Source of the DNA: Ursus arctos
Taxonomy: Eukaryota > Chordata > Mammalia > Carnivora > Ursidae
NCBI RefSeq assembly: GCF_023065955.2
Contig: NW_026622841.1
Location: forward strand, 18,114,501 to 18,178,500
Length of the DNA stretch: 64,000 nt
Direction: 5' to 3'
The notes beneath the pieces are model-generated. The model was not told the origin of the DNA. It made no database searches and saw only the letters and a list, made by a program, of their open reading frames with translations. Below, in pieces: positions 10,860 through 22,753 of the stretch (the first letter of the stretch is position 1; each line of letters starts with the position of its first letter). The position numbers and the translations under genes are program-made.

Positions 10860-11480
10860 TAGCAGTAGTCAAGGAAAAGTGCGTGTTGTGTGATAGAATG
10901 ACGTTTAAATAAAAGATTTCTTAGGTGAAGGAGGAGATAAAGCTGGAAGAGCAAGTAGAAACCATGACGGGAAGCTCCTATTGCCATGTTAAAGAGGTCA
11001 GACTATTCTTAGTTTATGGGAGGAGAAGGTAGTTGAGAGAGGAGCCCACACTGACTCACAAGTGTGTCATTTTTACACTTGGATGTAGAAATCTTGCTTC
11101 TGAGGAAAAGCAGCAAGTCGGGAGGGGACGATGAACATGATTTTCCTTTGAGCAGTATATCTGAAATGCTTTTTTGGCTCTGGTGGAGATGTGTCATAGG
11201 TACACAGGCAGGAATGTGGTTTTAGAACCTAGAGCTAGAAATAGGGAACTAGTAGTCACTTAGGTGATGAAAATGAAAATAGGTATATGAATGGGAGTGT
11301 TTAGAGAGTATAAAGGGGAAGAAGGAAACTAAGGAACAAATGCTAGGGAATATGAATAAATACTAAGGAATTAACATAAGAGGAGCCTGAAAAGCAGAAT
11401 ATTCATCAGGAATGTAGAAGGGAAAACAGGAGGATTTGGTATAGTGAATGCTACATGAAAGAGAGAGTAGTTATCATTAT
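10860..11480. repeat. Probable ancient interspersed repeat, purine-rich
   Basis: The purine-rich text (AGGTGAAGGAGGAGATAAAG, GGATGTAGAAATCTTGC, GAGGAGCCTGAAAAG) resembles a common decayed mammalian repeat whose family I cannot name with certainty. No coding potential is evident. Confidence 0.3.
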
Positions 11481-11499
11481 CATGTATAGAAATACTGAA

Positions 11500-12590
11500 A
11501 TTAGTAGACCTATCCAATTGTCAACCTGCCAAGTTGTGGAAACAATTTTGTAGTGCTTAATTATTAGAATCATTGATTATATTAATAATCCTATGGTTGA
11601 AGGGAGCGTCAGCAGACAGAATGTTTCTGAAATCCTTCTGGCAAAGAAATTTAGAAGCTTTCATAGTCTACCATTGAACACAGTTTTACATGACAGTTAG
11701 CAAGGCGTGGAGATTGATGGCAACATTCCATAAGAATATGAAACACTGCTTTGATGTTGTCATTAAAGGCTTTAGTACTTCCTTATAATCAGGTGCCTTT
11801 TTCCTGTGTTTTGTTTGTAATTATAAATTTTGTCCCATCTGTTATTCTAGAACATTCTTTCATGACTGCTTTTATTCTCTTAAAAGTTCCTTATTTCACA
11901 AAGATCATTTCTCTGACAGAGTCCTGGATGGGTCATTTAGGTTTCTTAGTAATTAAGATTTGTAATTTTATAGGGTAATATTGAATGCGTAAATTGTTAA
12001 TATCACTGTTCAGAGTTTTTGAGTAATACACAATTTCTTCATTAGATCCCTATAGTCTTCCTGTGACCAAGGGTAGTAAAAATAGTGTCGCAGTTTCATT
12101 TCCCTGGCCACATAATTCTTTCAAAGGAATCAGCACACTGACAGCATTAGGAATGCTTCTGCATGGGTTCAGCTTTAACTGCAGAGGACATTTTCAGTTT
12201 AAAGATGGGTATTAACTTCAAAATGGACAATGTCAGGAAGCCTGGGCATAAGTGGATAGGCCAACTCAAACCACTGGGATAGGCTTGTACAGAAGTAAAT
12301 AGGTGTGACTTCATCTGATTTTTTGACTGAATCTAGCAACTGCAAGGGGAAGATATTTGGGTATTCCCATTTTGGTTTACTTAAAAAAAAAAACCTTTTT
12401 TTTCTGGAAGTTAAAAATTCTTAATCCACAATTTATGTAAAAGGAAGCTTTGTTGCTTTGTTGTTTACTCATCAAAATTTGGAATCCATTGAATTGGGGA
12501 ATTGCTAAAAACTTTGGTCCAGCATAACTTGGTTTAAGAGTATCCTAATGCCATGGTGACTGGGACTCTAACATATGTTTGCCATTTCAG
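11500..12590. other. Intergenic, no recognised feature
   Basis: AT-rich DNA with no recognisable repeat or exon. Confidence 0.4.
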
Positions 12591-12935
12591 GAATTAGCTG
12601 TTTTTATGGACATAAAACTCCATCATTCTTGCTGAAAATAACAAACCTATTTCTGGGCTCTCCATTCTATTCCATAGATCTGTTTGTCTGTTATTACGTG
12701 AATAGCATTGTTCGATTCCTTGAGCTTTGTTAGTATGTCTTGAAGTCAGGTAGTATAATTTCTCCAACTTTCTTCTTAAGATTTTTTTGTCGTTATTCTG
12801 GATCCTTTGCATTTTCACTTTAGAATCAGCTCATCAGTTTCTTAAAAAAAAAAAATAGCTTTATGGTTGGATTGCCTAGAATATAACGTCTTAACAATAT
12901 TGAGTCTTCCAATCTGTGAACAGAATATATACACA

Positions 12936-12937
<2 letters not shown>

Positions 12938-12972
<35 letters not shown>
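12938..12972. repeat. (CA)n microsatellite
   Basis: About 17 CA units, interrupting the antisense L1 fragment. Probably polymorphic. Confidence 0.95.
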
Positions 12973-12974
<2 letters not shown>

Positions 12975-13980
12975 ATCTCCATTTGTTTAGATCTTCAATT
13001 TCTCAAGCCAATGCTTTATAGTTTTCCATATAGAGGCCCTTCTTTCATTAGATTTACTCTCAGCTATTTGATGTTTGTCGACATTATTGCAAATAAAATT
13101 TTAAACATTTCATTTTCCTGGGTGTTCAGAATGATTTGATAGTTATCTAGCTGGCTTTGAGGGACAAGGCAAGCTTAGGGTCCCCCTAGTCCTCTGCCAT
13201 CTTAACTCTTCCTAAACATTTTATTTTCCAATTGTTTGTTACTACTCTATAGTAAAACAGTTAATTTTTGTATATTGACCCTGTGGTCCTGGGACTTTCA
13301 TGAACTATTTATCAGTTTTAGTAATTTTTTAATGGATTTCTTAGGACTTTCTATGTAAATAATCATTATATGCAAATAGAGTCCATTTCAACTATCCTTT
13401 CCAGACTTTATATCTTTTATTTCTTTTTTTTGCCTTATTGCACAGCCTAGGGATAAATGTACAATGTCGAATAAAAGTAGTGAGAGTAAACATCTTTGCT
13501 TAGTTCTTGGTCGTACAGGGATAGCATTTAGTGTTCACTATTAATATTAGTTGTAGATTTTTGAACGGTGTCCATTATTGATGAAGTTGCTTTCTATTTC
13601 TGATTTGCTTGAATTAAAAAAAAACATGAATGGGTGATAAATCTTGCCTAAATACTTTTTCTGCGTCTATTGAGATGGTTATGTGTGTTTCCTTCTTTAT
13701 TCTGTTAATATGGTGAATAATATAAATAGATTTTCAAATGTTAAACCAAACTTGTTTTCCTTGGATTAACTGCACTTGGTCTTGATGTATTATCGTTTTC
13801 ATACATTGCTGAATTAAATTAGCTAAATTAGTTTGCTAAGGATTTTTTGTGTCTATACTTATGGAGGATTTTATTCTATGCTCTTCTTATGTTGTAAGTT
13901 TTTTGTCAGGTTTTAATATCAGGTTTATGCTGTTGTTTAAATGTGTGATGGAACTCACCAGTTTTTGGGTGAAATATTCT

Positions 13981-14212
13981 TTTTTTTAAAGATTATTTAT
14001 TTGAGAGAGAGAGCATGCAAATGCGCGAGTCAGGGGGAGGGGCAGAGGCAGAGGGAGAGGGAGAAGCAGATTCCCCACTGAACAGGGACCCCCGCCCCCC
14101 CCCCCCCCCCCCCCCCCCCCCCGCCACCTACCCAGGGCTCAATCCCAAGACCCGGAGATCATGACCTTTGTCAAAGGCAGAGGCTTAACTCACTGAGCCA
14201 CCCAGGCGCCCC
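13981..14212 (-). mobile_element. CanSINE antisense, inserted in old L1, with internal poly-C expansion
   Basis: Begins with T-rich TTTAAAGATTATTTATTTGA and ends with GAGCCACCCAGGCGCCCC. The target duplication GTGAAATATTCT (from 13969) / GTGGAATATTCT (from 14216) has one mismatch. In the middle, the usual 'gagcccgatgcggggct' segment is replaced by a run of 28 C residues. Confidence 0.94.
14095..14122. repeat. C28 homopolymer inside a CanSINE
   Basis: A run of 28 consecutive C (CCCCCG just before it, CCGCCACC at its end). Such a tract is rare in vertebrate DNA. It can form G4/i-motif structures and is also a common place for sequencing or assembly error. Confidence 0.9.
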
Positions 14213-16329
14213 TTCGTGGAATATTCTTACGTACATATTTGATAGATATTAGAGTTGTTGAGATTTTCTGCATCACTCTGTGTCCACTTTGGTAAATTTT
14301 GTTCCAAGGAATTTGTCTTTCATTTATGCTGTCAAAGTTAGTAGCATTGTTTTTCATAATACCCCCTTATTATCTTTTAATGCCTGAATCATTTGTCTAC
14401 CCCTCTTTCATTTCCATTATTGGTAATTTTTTTTTCTTTTTTGTAAATCAATGTTGCATAGGGGTTATAAATTTTATTAATCTTATCAAGAATGAACTTC
14501 TGGCTTTGTTATTTTATTTTATTAATGTATACATTTCTCTTTATTTTCTTATTTCTACTTAATTTGCTCTTCTTTTTCAATCTCACTAATGTAAAAACTT
14601 TGATCATAAGTAGGAATCTTTCTTCTTTTCTAATATAAGCATTTATTGTTGTAAACTTCCTGCTGAGCTATGCTTCAGGTAAATACCAAAATTTTTGATA
14701 TATTGTTTTTTATTGTCATTCAATTAAAAATATTTGAAAGTTCTCTTATAATTTATTATTTGATTCACTTAGGGTAATTTAGAAATATATTGCTTAATTT
14801 CCAAATATTTGGGGATTTTCTAAATATCTTTAAAATTTTTTAAAATTTAATTCCATTTTAATAAGAGAACATACTCTAAGATTTCAATCATTTGGAATTT
14901 TTTGAGACCCATTTTCTATCTCAGCATAATTATCTTGATGAATATTCCATGTACACTTAAAAAATGTATATTCTGCAGTTATGAGTTTGATATTTTTTAT
15001 AAATATCAGTGAAGTCAAGATGGTTGATAATATTGCTCATCTATACCCTTATTAATTTTATTGTTTGTTGTTTTATTAATTACTGCGGGCATAGTGTTAC
15101 AAACTCCAATTGTGAGTGTATGTTTGACTTAAGCACATATATATTGTGTCTTCCTGGTGAATTGACCCTTTAACCATAAATGTTTCTTTATATCTCTGGT
15201 AATACTCCCTGTCTTGAGGTTTATTTATTTTGTCTGAAATTATAGTCACTCCAGTTTTCTTCTGATTGTTTGAATAGCATAGCTTTAACCTTTAACTTTC
15301 AATGTATCTGTGTCTGTATTTAAAATATGTTTCTTGTAGAAACCATTTAGTTGGGTCTTTTAAAATCCAGTCTGACAATCTCTGCCTTTTAATTGGAATT
15401 ATTTTATTTACATTTAGGTTAATGATTGATGTGACTTATTTATGTCTACCATTTTGTTATTTGTTTTCTAGTTGTCATATCTGTGTTTCGTTCTTTTCCA
15501 TTTTTTTACCTGCTTTTTTATGTGTTAATCAAAAATTTCATAATTCAATTTAAATTTCTCTTTCTTTAGTGGCTACTCTAGGGAATGCATTATGTATTCT
15601 TAATATATCACTTAGATTTAACATACTGTTTCACAAATTACAGCAAAGTTGAAGCACTCTTCTTCTCTTTAGCCTCCATTATTTGTGGTAGTGTTGTCAC
15701 ATTATATTTATGTTATAAACCCCATAATTTACTATAACTTCTACTGAACGTCTTCTAACTGTTGTACACATTATGTGCCATTATCTCCTCAAATACTGCT
15801 TCTGTTCCATTTTCTCTCTCCTGTCCTTGATTCCAGTTGCATGCATACAAGTCCTTTTCACTGTGTCTTGCCATTTCTTCTGTATTCATCTTTTTACTTT
15901 CTGCAGTGCGGTCTACATATTTTCTACTGATACCTCTTCTAGTTGTCTTATCCTTTCTGCTAGTATCCTGATCTTACATTAAACCTATCAAGTTCTTAAT
16001 TTCAGTATGTAGATTTTTCATCCCTAGAATTTCTATTGCAGTTTTCTCAAAAAATGCTAAATCGCTGGTGATTTTCTCTATTTTTTTCCCATCTCATTAA
16101 AAACATTTTCATTTTTTCCCTCTAACATAGAAATTGTATTTATTTTAAAGTCCTTTTCTGCTAACTCCAATATCTGAATCATTTTGTCAGTTTGTTTTTA
16201 TTGTTTATCTTTTTTCTTTTGGATTTCAGTCATTTGGTCCTATCTCTTGACAGACCTGATCCACCATTTTATTAATATTTATTTAACACCTGTTGTGTCC
16301 TAGACATTGTGTACGAACAGTTAGTAAAG

Positions 16330-17000
16330 CCTCTGGATGATACTGTCATCCTTCAGAGTGAGTTGACAATTTCCTCTGCTAGGTAGACACAGTGGGGCAG
16401 ATTGCTTTATCCATGCGCTTATCCAATAAGCTGAGTGCAGGCAGCGCAATGTATTCACTGAAACCTCTCCCCTTGAAAGATTTGAACCTTAATTCTTACC
16501 TCCTTAAAACTGTGAGACTCATGAGCACTCTGCTTTCAGAAATTCTCTAACTTCTTATCTGTAGTTTCATGTAGCTTCATAATTTGGCTAAAGTCTTGAG
16601 GGAAATATCAGCTGTATGTCAAGATTTGTTTTCTGTTCCTCCCTTCTCAATGGGATCCTGGGTCCTCAAATCTCAAGTTTTTGTCTGTCCAGTTCTGGGA
16701 GATGGCCAAAAGCTTCTGGCCTCTCTGCTTCTCAGCAAGAGCCTTTGCCTGTAACCTGTTCAGACTTGTAGCCTCGTGCAGCAATTAAAAATGTGACTAT
16801 ACAATGTTGACACTCCTTTCAGTAGTTCCTCCCTCTGTGACCATAGCCTCTCAAGTCTTGGTTGCCTCAAGGGCTCTCCAGTGTGGATGCAATCACATTT
16901 TATCTGGGTTTCTAGTTGTTTTCATGGGAGCATTGGTTTGCTACAAATCATTCCATAGTAGAGCTGGAGTCTATAGATAATAAGAAGTGTAAATAGAGCT
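16330..17000 (-). mobile_element. Probable L1/HAL1-type remnant, very decayed
   Basis: Continues the antisense LINE block without a clear boundary. Phrases such as CCTCTGCTAGGTAGACACAG and CCCAGTTCTGGGAGATGG-like text recall the region upstream of ORF2 in old L1/HAL1 elements. No frame survives and the assignment is tentative. Confidence 0.3.
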
Positions 17001-17005
17001 ATTTT

Positions 17006-17198
17006 ATTTTTTTAAATTTTTAAAAAAGATTTTACATATTTTTATGACAGAGCACAAGCAGGGGGAGCAGCAGAGGGAGAGGGAGAAGCAGCCTCTCTGC
17101 TGAGCAGGGAGCCCCGCATGGGGCTTGATCCCAGGACCCTGAGATCATGACCTGAGCTAAGTGCAGATGCTTAACTGTCTGAGCCACCCATGTACCCC
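17006..17198 (-). mobile_element. CanSINE, antisense
   Basis: Antisense body with GAGCAGGGAGCCCCGCATGG and ending GAGCCACCCATGTACCCC. The target duplication AATAGAGCTATTTTA (16992) / AATAGAGTTATTTTA (17199) has one mismatch. Confidence 0.93.
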
Positions 17199-17432
17199 AA
17201 TAGAGTTATTTTAAAGTTTGTGTCGAATGACTCAATTATCTGCAGTCCTTGTGAGTCTGTTTCTGTGGACTGCTGTTTCTTTTCATTTTTATTCATGTGT
17301 TTGTTTTTTTAATGGTTTTCTAAATAACTTTAGGTATAATTGATACAGTAAATTATGCATAGTGTATGGTCGGATATGTTTATTTTATCTTTTTTTCCCT
17401 ACTTTTTGTAGTGGAGATTTACTTCATTAATT
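17199..17432 (-). mobile_element. LINE-1 3' UTR-like remnant, antisense
   Basis: AAATAACTTTAGGTATAATT and TACAGTAAATTATGCATAGT resemble the 'attgaggtataattgacata' 3' UTR block of old L1M elements in antisense. Short and decayed. Confidence 0.4.
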
Positions 17433-17445
17433 TTCAGCTTTATTT

Positions 17446-17618
17446 ATTTGTTTTTTATTTATTTAGAGCAAGTGAGTGAGCGAGTGAGTGTGGGAGAGGG
17501 AAAGAAAGAATCTTAAGCAGCTCCATGCCCCATGTGGAGCCCAAGGTGGGGCTCGATCTCATGACCCCACAGAAAACAAAAGTCAGATGCCCAACCGACT
17601 GAGGCACCCAGGAGCCCC
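17446..17618 (-). mobile_element. CanSINE (older type), antisense
   Basis: Starts TTTATTTAGAGCAAGTGAG and ends GAGGCACCCAGGAGCCCC. A perfect 13-base target duplication TTCAGCTTTATTT occurs at 17433 and 17619. The body with CTCCATGCCCCATGTGGAGC is of an older SINEC subfamily than the copy at 17006. Confidence 0.93.
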
Positions 17619-17631
17619 TTCAGCTTTATTT

Positions 17632-17995
17632 TTTAAATATGTGCTTTAAACCTAGGTGTTTCTAAGAACTGGTTTAACTGCATTCCACAAGATCTGTTGT
17701 CTAGGCCAAAATATTTTCTGTTTTTCTCTTTGACCCATGAACTGTTTAGAATATCTATTAATTTCCAAACAAGTGGGAGGTTTTCTAGATATGTTTGTGT
17801 TTTATTTCTAGCTTAATTACATTGAAGTCAGAAAACATATTCTGTATGATTTAGCTAATGAAATCTGTTGAAATTTTACTTGTGACCCTATATATGTATC
17901 ATAATACATATTATAATACATACACTTTAATACAGTTATTTAATAAAATCTGTATTAATTGGTATAATATAATTAATGATGATACTACATTTTTG
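17632..17995 (-). mobile_element. LINE-1 ORF2 fragment, antisense
   Basis: TTTTCTCTTTGACCCATGAA, TTCCAAACAAGTGGGAGGTT and TTACATTGAAGTCAGAAAAC are antisense text of the L1 ORF2 endonuclease/linker region. No open frame remains. Confidence 0.7.
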
Positions 17996-18520
17996 GTAAA
18001 TGTTTTATAAATGTGTTTTTTGGATACCTCGTGTATGTTTATTTCTATTTCATACCTTCTTTTCACAAAAGGCCATGTCTTTTGTGGTTCTTACTCAGGT
18101 CTTCAGATGGTTTCTTATCGTTCTTGTCCATGATATGCCCCAAGTTTCATTGCTACTTCCCCAGGAGGGTGCAAAAATGCAACTCAGTTACATAGCTTCT
18201 TCCGCAGGATTGACAAATGCTGTCAGGGAAAGTTAGCCTCGTTGATTTTGCCTAAACTCTTGGCGGTTTTCAAGAAGATTCTAAACATTTCGTCTAGCAT
18301 ATTTAGTCGTCACCAGTGGATGGCTGATCTGAATTACCTATGGCATCATTACAAGAAGTAGAAGTTTCAAATGAATGCAATTGTTTTACAGACTGTGCCT
18401 GAGATTGTTTAATCCATAGTAAAAAATAATTGTGAATTTAAAGTCAGATCCTTCTATACTAGCTATATTTTAGCCATCATTTAGGTTGATAAAAGTGTAT
18501 GTTCATGAAAAATAAGGTTT
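17996..18520. other. Intergenic, unassigned, inside the LINE block
   Basis: A 78-codon + frame at 18000-18236 is not recognisable as protein. The text may be decayed L1 5' sequence, but I cannot place it. Confidence 0.35.
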
Positions 18521-18532
18521 TAAAATATTACA

Positions 18533-18713
18533 TGGGTGCCTGAGTGGCTCAGTCAGTTAAGTGGCCAACTCTTGATTTCAGCTCAAGTCATGATCTCAGG
18601 GTCCTGGGATCAAGCTCCACGTCGGCTCCATGCTCAGCACGAAATCTGCTTCAGGACTCTTTCTCTTCCTCTGCCCCTCCTGCTCCCCCCAACATAAATA
18701 AATAAATCTTTAA
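18533..18713 (+). mobile_element. CanSINE (older SINEC type), sense
   Basis: Head GGGTGCCTGAGTGGCTCAGT (tRNA-derived; the B-box lies in the CTCAAGTCATGATCTC region), CT-rich body, then AATAAATAAATCTTTAAA tail. The 11-base target duplication AAAATATTACA occurs at 18522 and 18714. Confidence 0.94.
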
Positions 18714-18879
18714 AAAATATTACAAGAAAATATAGATATTCAAATAAGAAAGATAGATATTACTTAGCAATAGAATGGATTAGGATAGGAGACACTTTTA
18801 AAGATCACCCCATTCCCTTTAGCTGTCAACCTCCTATCCCTCCATTACCCCCACTCCTACATAACTATTAATTTACTTT

Positions 18880-19016
18880 TGTCTCTGTAGATTTTCCTAT
18901 TCTGGATATTTCATATAAATGGAATCACATGACATGTGGTCTTTGTGACTGGCTTCTTTCACTTAACATCTTTCAGGGTGCATGCATATGTATCAGTACT
19001 TTTTAAAAATTCTTTT
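18880..19016 (-). mobile_element. Old LINE-1 3' end, left piece, antisense
   Basis: GATATTTCATATAAATGGAA, TGGCTTCTTTCACTTAACAT and CATGCATATGTATCAGTACT are the classic antisense 3' end of L1MA/L1MB-type elements. The copy stops at 19016 and resumes at 22822, where the text carries on (TTCTTTTATATGGCTGAATA). The gap is the younger L1 inserted into it. Confidence 0.85.
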
Positions 19017-20202
19017 TTAATTTTAATTTTATTATTTTTTTTCATCATGACAAGTATACTCTTTAATCCTCATTACTTACTTCACCCATCCTCCCACCCC
19101 TTCTGCCTGGTAACCCTCAGCTTGTTCTCCAGAGTTAAGAGTCTGTTTCTTGGCTTCTCTTTTTTTCCCTTTCCTCATTTGTTTCTTACGTTCATACATA
19201 TGAGTGAGATAATAGAGTATTTTCTTTCTCTGACTTATTTTTCTTAGCATTATACTCTCTAGCTCCACCTATGTTGTTGCAAATAAACAATTTCATTCTT
19301 TTTTATGGCCAAATAATATTCCATCACACGCACACACACTCCACACCTTCTTTATCCATTCACCTACTGATGGACAGTTGGGCTGCTTCCATAGTTTGGC
19401 TATTGTAAATAATGCTGCAATAAACATAGGGGTGCATGTATCCTTTTGAATTAGTATTTTTTATTTTTTGGATAAATACCCAGTAGTGTGATTACTGGAT
19501 CACATGGTATTTCTATTTTTAACTTTTGAGGAACCTCATTCCTGTCGTCCATGGTGGCTGCACCAGTTTGTTATCCCATCAGCTGTGCATGAAGTTTCCT
19601 TTTTCTCTACATCCTCGCTAACACTTGTTTCTTGTGTTTTTGATTTTAGCCATTCTAACAGGCAGAAGGTGATATCTCATTGTAGTTTTGATTTGCATTT
19701 CCCTGATGATGAGTGATGTTGAGCATCTTTTATGTGTCTGTTGGCCATCTGTATGTCTTTTTTGGAGAGATGGCTGTTCATGTCTTCTGCCCCTTTTTTA
19801 ATTGGGTTGTTTATATTTTGGGTATTGAGTTGTACTGGTTCTTTATATATTTTGGATACTAACCCTTTATTGGATAAGTCATTTGCAAATATCTTCTCCC
19901 ACTTAGTAGATTAGCTTTTAGTTTTGTTGATTGTTTCCTTTCCTGTGCAGATACTTTTTATTTTGATATAGTGTCAGTAGTTTATTTTTGCCTTTGTTTC
20001 TCTAGAAAAATGTTGCCATGGCCAATGTCAGAGAAATGACTGCCTGTGCTCTCTTCAAGGATTTTTATGGTTTCAAGTCTCACATTTAGGTCTTTAATCC
20101 ATTTGGAGTTTATTTTTGTGTATGGTAAAAGAAAGTGGTCCAGTTTTATTTGCATGTAGCTGTTCAGTTTTCCCAGCACCATCTGTTGAAGAGACTGTCT
20201 TT

Positions 20203-20546
20203 TTACCATTGTATATTCATTCCTCCTTTGTTGAAGATTAATTGACCATATAATTGTGGATTTATTTCTGGATTTTTAATTCTATGCCATTGATCTATGT
20301 ATCTATTCTTATGCCAATACCATACTGTTTTAATTACTACCACTTTGTAATATAACTTGAAGTCCGAAGTTGTGATACCTCCAGTTTTGCTTTTTTTTTT
20401 TTTTCTTCCCAGATTGCTTTGGCTATTTGAGGTCTTTTTGGGTTCCATACAAATTTTAGGATTGTTTGTTCTAGTTCTGTGAAAAATGTTGATATCTTGC
20501 TAGGGATTGCATTAAATATGTAGATTGCTTTGGGTAGTAGAGACAT
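20203..20546 (-). pseudogene. L1 ORF2 C-terminal fragments (two overlapping frames)
   Basis: Two minus-strand frames (20203-20448 and 20337-20546) together cover one ORF2 stretch, with a frameshift where a T tract (20391-20404) interrupts it. The conserved blocks [13 protein letters not shown] and [20 protein letters not shown] are typical of the region after the reverse-transcriptase domain. Confidence 0.85.
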
Positions 20547-21058
20547 TTTAACAATATTTGTTCTTCCAACTCATGAGCATGAAGTATTTTCCATTTCTTT
20601 TTGTTGTTTTGAATTTTTTTCCTTAGTGTTTTATAGTTTCCAGAGTATAGGTCTTCCACTCTTTTGTTAAGTTTATTCCTAGATATTTTATTGTTTTTGG
20701 TGCAATTGCAAATGAGATTATTTTCTTAATTTCACTTTCTGCTCCTTCATTTTTAGTGTATAGGAATGCCACAGATGTCTGTACATTGATTTTGTATCCT
20801 GCAACTTTAGGCTAGGACTTTCAGTACTATGTTGAATAAAAATCGTAAGAGAGGACACCCTTGTCTTGTTCCTGAACTTAGAGGAACAGTTCTCAGTTTT
20901 TCATCTTCAAGTATGGTGTTGACTGTGGGTTTTCATAGAAGATCTTTATTATGTTGAGGTTTGTTCTCTTTAGACCTACTTTACAGAGGGTTTTTATCAT
21001 GAATGGATGCTGTATTTTTTTGATTGCTTTTTCTGCATCTATTGAAATGATCATATGG

Positions 21059-21247
21059 GGACGCCTGGGTGGCTCAGTCGTTAAGCGTCTGCCTTCGGCT
21101 CAGGGCGTGATCCCAGCATTCTGGGATTGAGCCCCACATCAGGCTCCTCCACTGGGAGCCTGCTTCTTCCTCTCCCACTCCCCCTGCTTGTGTTCCCTCT
21201 CTCGATGGCTGTCTCTCTCTCTGTCAAATAAATAAAATCTTTAAAAA
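21059..21247 (+). mobile_element. CanSINE (young, arctoid-type), sense, inside L1
   Basis: ACGCCTGGGTGGCTCAGTCG head, the variant body CTCAGGGCGTGATCCCAG and CACATCAGGCTCCTCCACTG, and TCTCTGTCAAATAAATAAAA tail. The 14-base target duplication AAATGATCATATGG occurs at 21045 and 21248 and is perfect, which points to a fairly recent insertion. I associate this body variant with bear and perhaps pinniped genomes, from memory only. Confidence 0.95.
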
Positions 21248-21956
21248 AAATGATCATATGGTTTTTATCTTCTCTTTTATTGATGTGACATCATATTGAT
21301 TGTTTAGTGAATATTGAACCGCACTTGCATCCTGGGAATAAATCCCACTTGATGGTGGTGTATGATTTTTAAAAATGTATTGTTGAATCTGGTTTGCTAA
21401 TATTTTGTTGAGGATTTTTTACTTCTATGTTTATGAGAGATATTGCCTTGTAGTTCTCTTTTTTTGTGGTATTTTCATGTGGTTTTGGTATCAGGGTGAT
21501 ACTGGCCTCATAGAATGAATTTGGAAGTTTTCCTCCTATTTTTTGGAGTAGTTTGAGAAGATGGTATTAACTTTTCTTTAAGTGTTTGGTAGAATTTGCC
21601 TGTTAAGCCATCTTGTCTTATACTTTCTTTTTTGGGAATTTTTTTATTGCTGATTTAATTTCATTGCTGGTAACTGGTCTATTCAAATTTTCTATTTCTT
21701 CCTGCTTTAGCTTTGGTAGGTTATATGGTTCAAGGAATTTATCCATTTCTTCTAAGTTGTCCGATTTGTTGGCATAAAGGCTTTCATCTTATTCTGTCAC
21801 AGTTGTTTGTATTTCTGTGGTTTTGGTTGTTATTTCTCCTCTTTCATTAGTGATTTTGTTAATTTGGGTCCTCTCTCTCTCTTTCTCTGTTTATTTTGAT
21901 GAGTCTGGTTAGAGGTTTATCAATTTTGTTGTTTTTTTTAAAGAACCAGCTCCTGG

Positions 21957-22165
21957 GGTACCTGGTTGGCTCAGTCGGTTAAGCGTCCAATTCTTGATTT
22001 TGGTTCAAGTCATGATCTCAGGCTCATGAGATCAAACCCCAAGCTGGGCTCTGTGCTCAGCGCAGCGTCTGCCTGAGATTCTCATTTTCTCTCTCTCCCT
22101 CCTCCCGACCCCTCCCCCTACTCATGCTCTCTCTCTCTCTTTAAATTAATTAAAAAAGAAATCTT
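21957..22165 (+). mobile_element. CanSINE (SINEC), sense, inside L1
   Basis: Head GGTACCTGGTTGGCTCAGTC, CT-rich body, tail with (TCTC)n and an AATTAAAAAAGAAATCT end. The perfect 18-base target duplication TAAAGAACCAGCTCCTGG occurs at 21939 and 22166. Confidence 0.95.
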
Positions 22166-22555
22166 TAAAGAACCAGCTCCTGGTTTCATTGATATATTCT
22201 ATTTTTTAAGTTTATATTTCATTTATTTCTGCTCTATATTATTTTTTGTTTTGATGGGTTTGGGTTTTGCTTGTTCTTCTTTTTCTAGCTCCTTTAGGTA
22301 TAGGTTAAGTTGTTTATCTGAGATTTTTCTTGCTTTTTGAGGTAGGCCTATGTTACTATAAACTGCCCTTTTAGAACCACTTTTGCTGCATCCCAAAGAT
22401 TTTGGACTATTGTGCTTTCATTTCATTTGTTTCCATGTAATTTTTGATTTTGTGTTTGAGTTCTTGGTTGACATAGTCATTGTTTAGTAGTGTGTTATTT
22501 AACCTCCATGTATTTGTGCTCTTTCCAGAATTTTTCTTATAGTTGATTTCTAGTT

Positions 22556-22753
22556 TCATAGAGTTGTGGTCAAAAAAGATGCATAGTATGACTTCAATTT
22601 TTTGAATTTGTTGAGACTTGTTTTGTGGCCTAATATGTGATCTATTCTGGAGAGTATTCTGTGTGCGCTTGAAAAGAATTCTGCTGTTTTAGGATGAAAT
22701 GTTCTGAATGTGTCTGTTAAGTCCGTCCAGTCCAGTGTGTCATTCAAAGCCAC
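22556..22753 (-). pseudogene. L1 ORF2 endonuclease fragment
   Basis: A 65-codon frame that includes WTDLTDTFRTFHPKTAEFFS and SRIDHILGHKTSLNKFKK. The SRIDHIL block is the conserved C-terminal endonuclease motif with the catalytic Asp-His pair. It is only a fragment; flanking frames carry stops. Confidence 0.9.

Larger units (their letters stand above)
12595..16330 (-). mobile_element. Old LINE-1 (ORF2 region), antisense, decayed
   Basis: Read on the minus strand this carries L1 ORF2 text. The frame at 12594-12818 includes DLWNRMESPEIGL, a degraded version of the L1 'KWNRIESPEI' stretch. Further pieces match ORF2 in order: the T-rich reverse-transcriptase part (13.2-14.7 kb) and endonuclease-proximal sequence (14.7-15.6 kb). 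The last part (15.6-16.3 kb) looks like L1 or HAL1 5' sequence. Frames are broken by many stops and indels. It contains a (CA)n tract and an antisense CanSINE at 13981-14212. An odd 60-base segment near 13150-13210 (GTCCCCCTAGTCCTCTGCCA) does not fit ORF2. Confidence 0.75.

Noticed and set aside
13981..14212. Functional tRNA genes inside the CanSINE heads (here and in other copies)
   Set aside because: Heads are tRNA-derived but diverged, with no intact cloverleaf or terminator context; they are SINE promoters at most.
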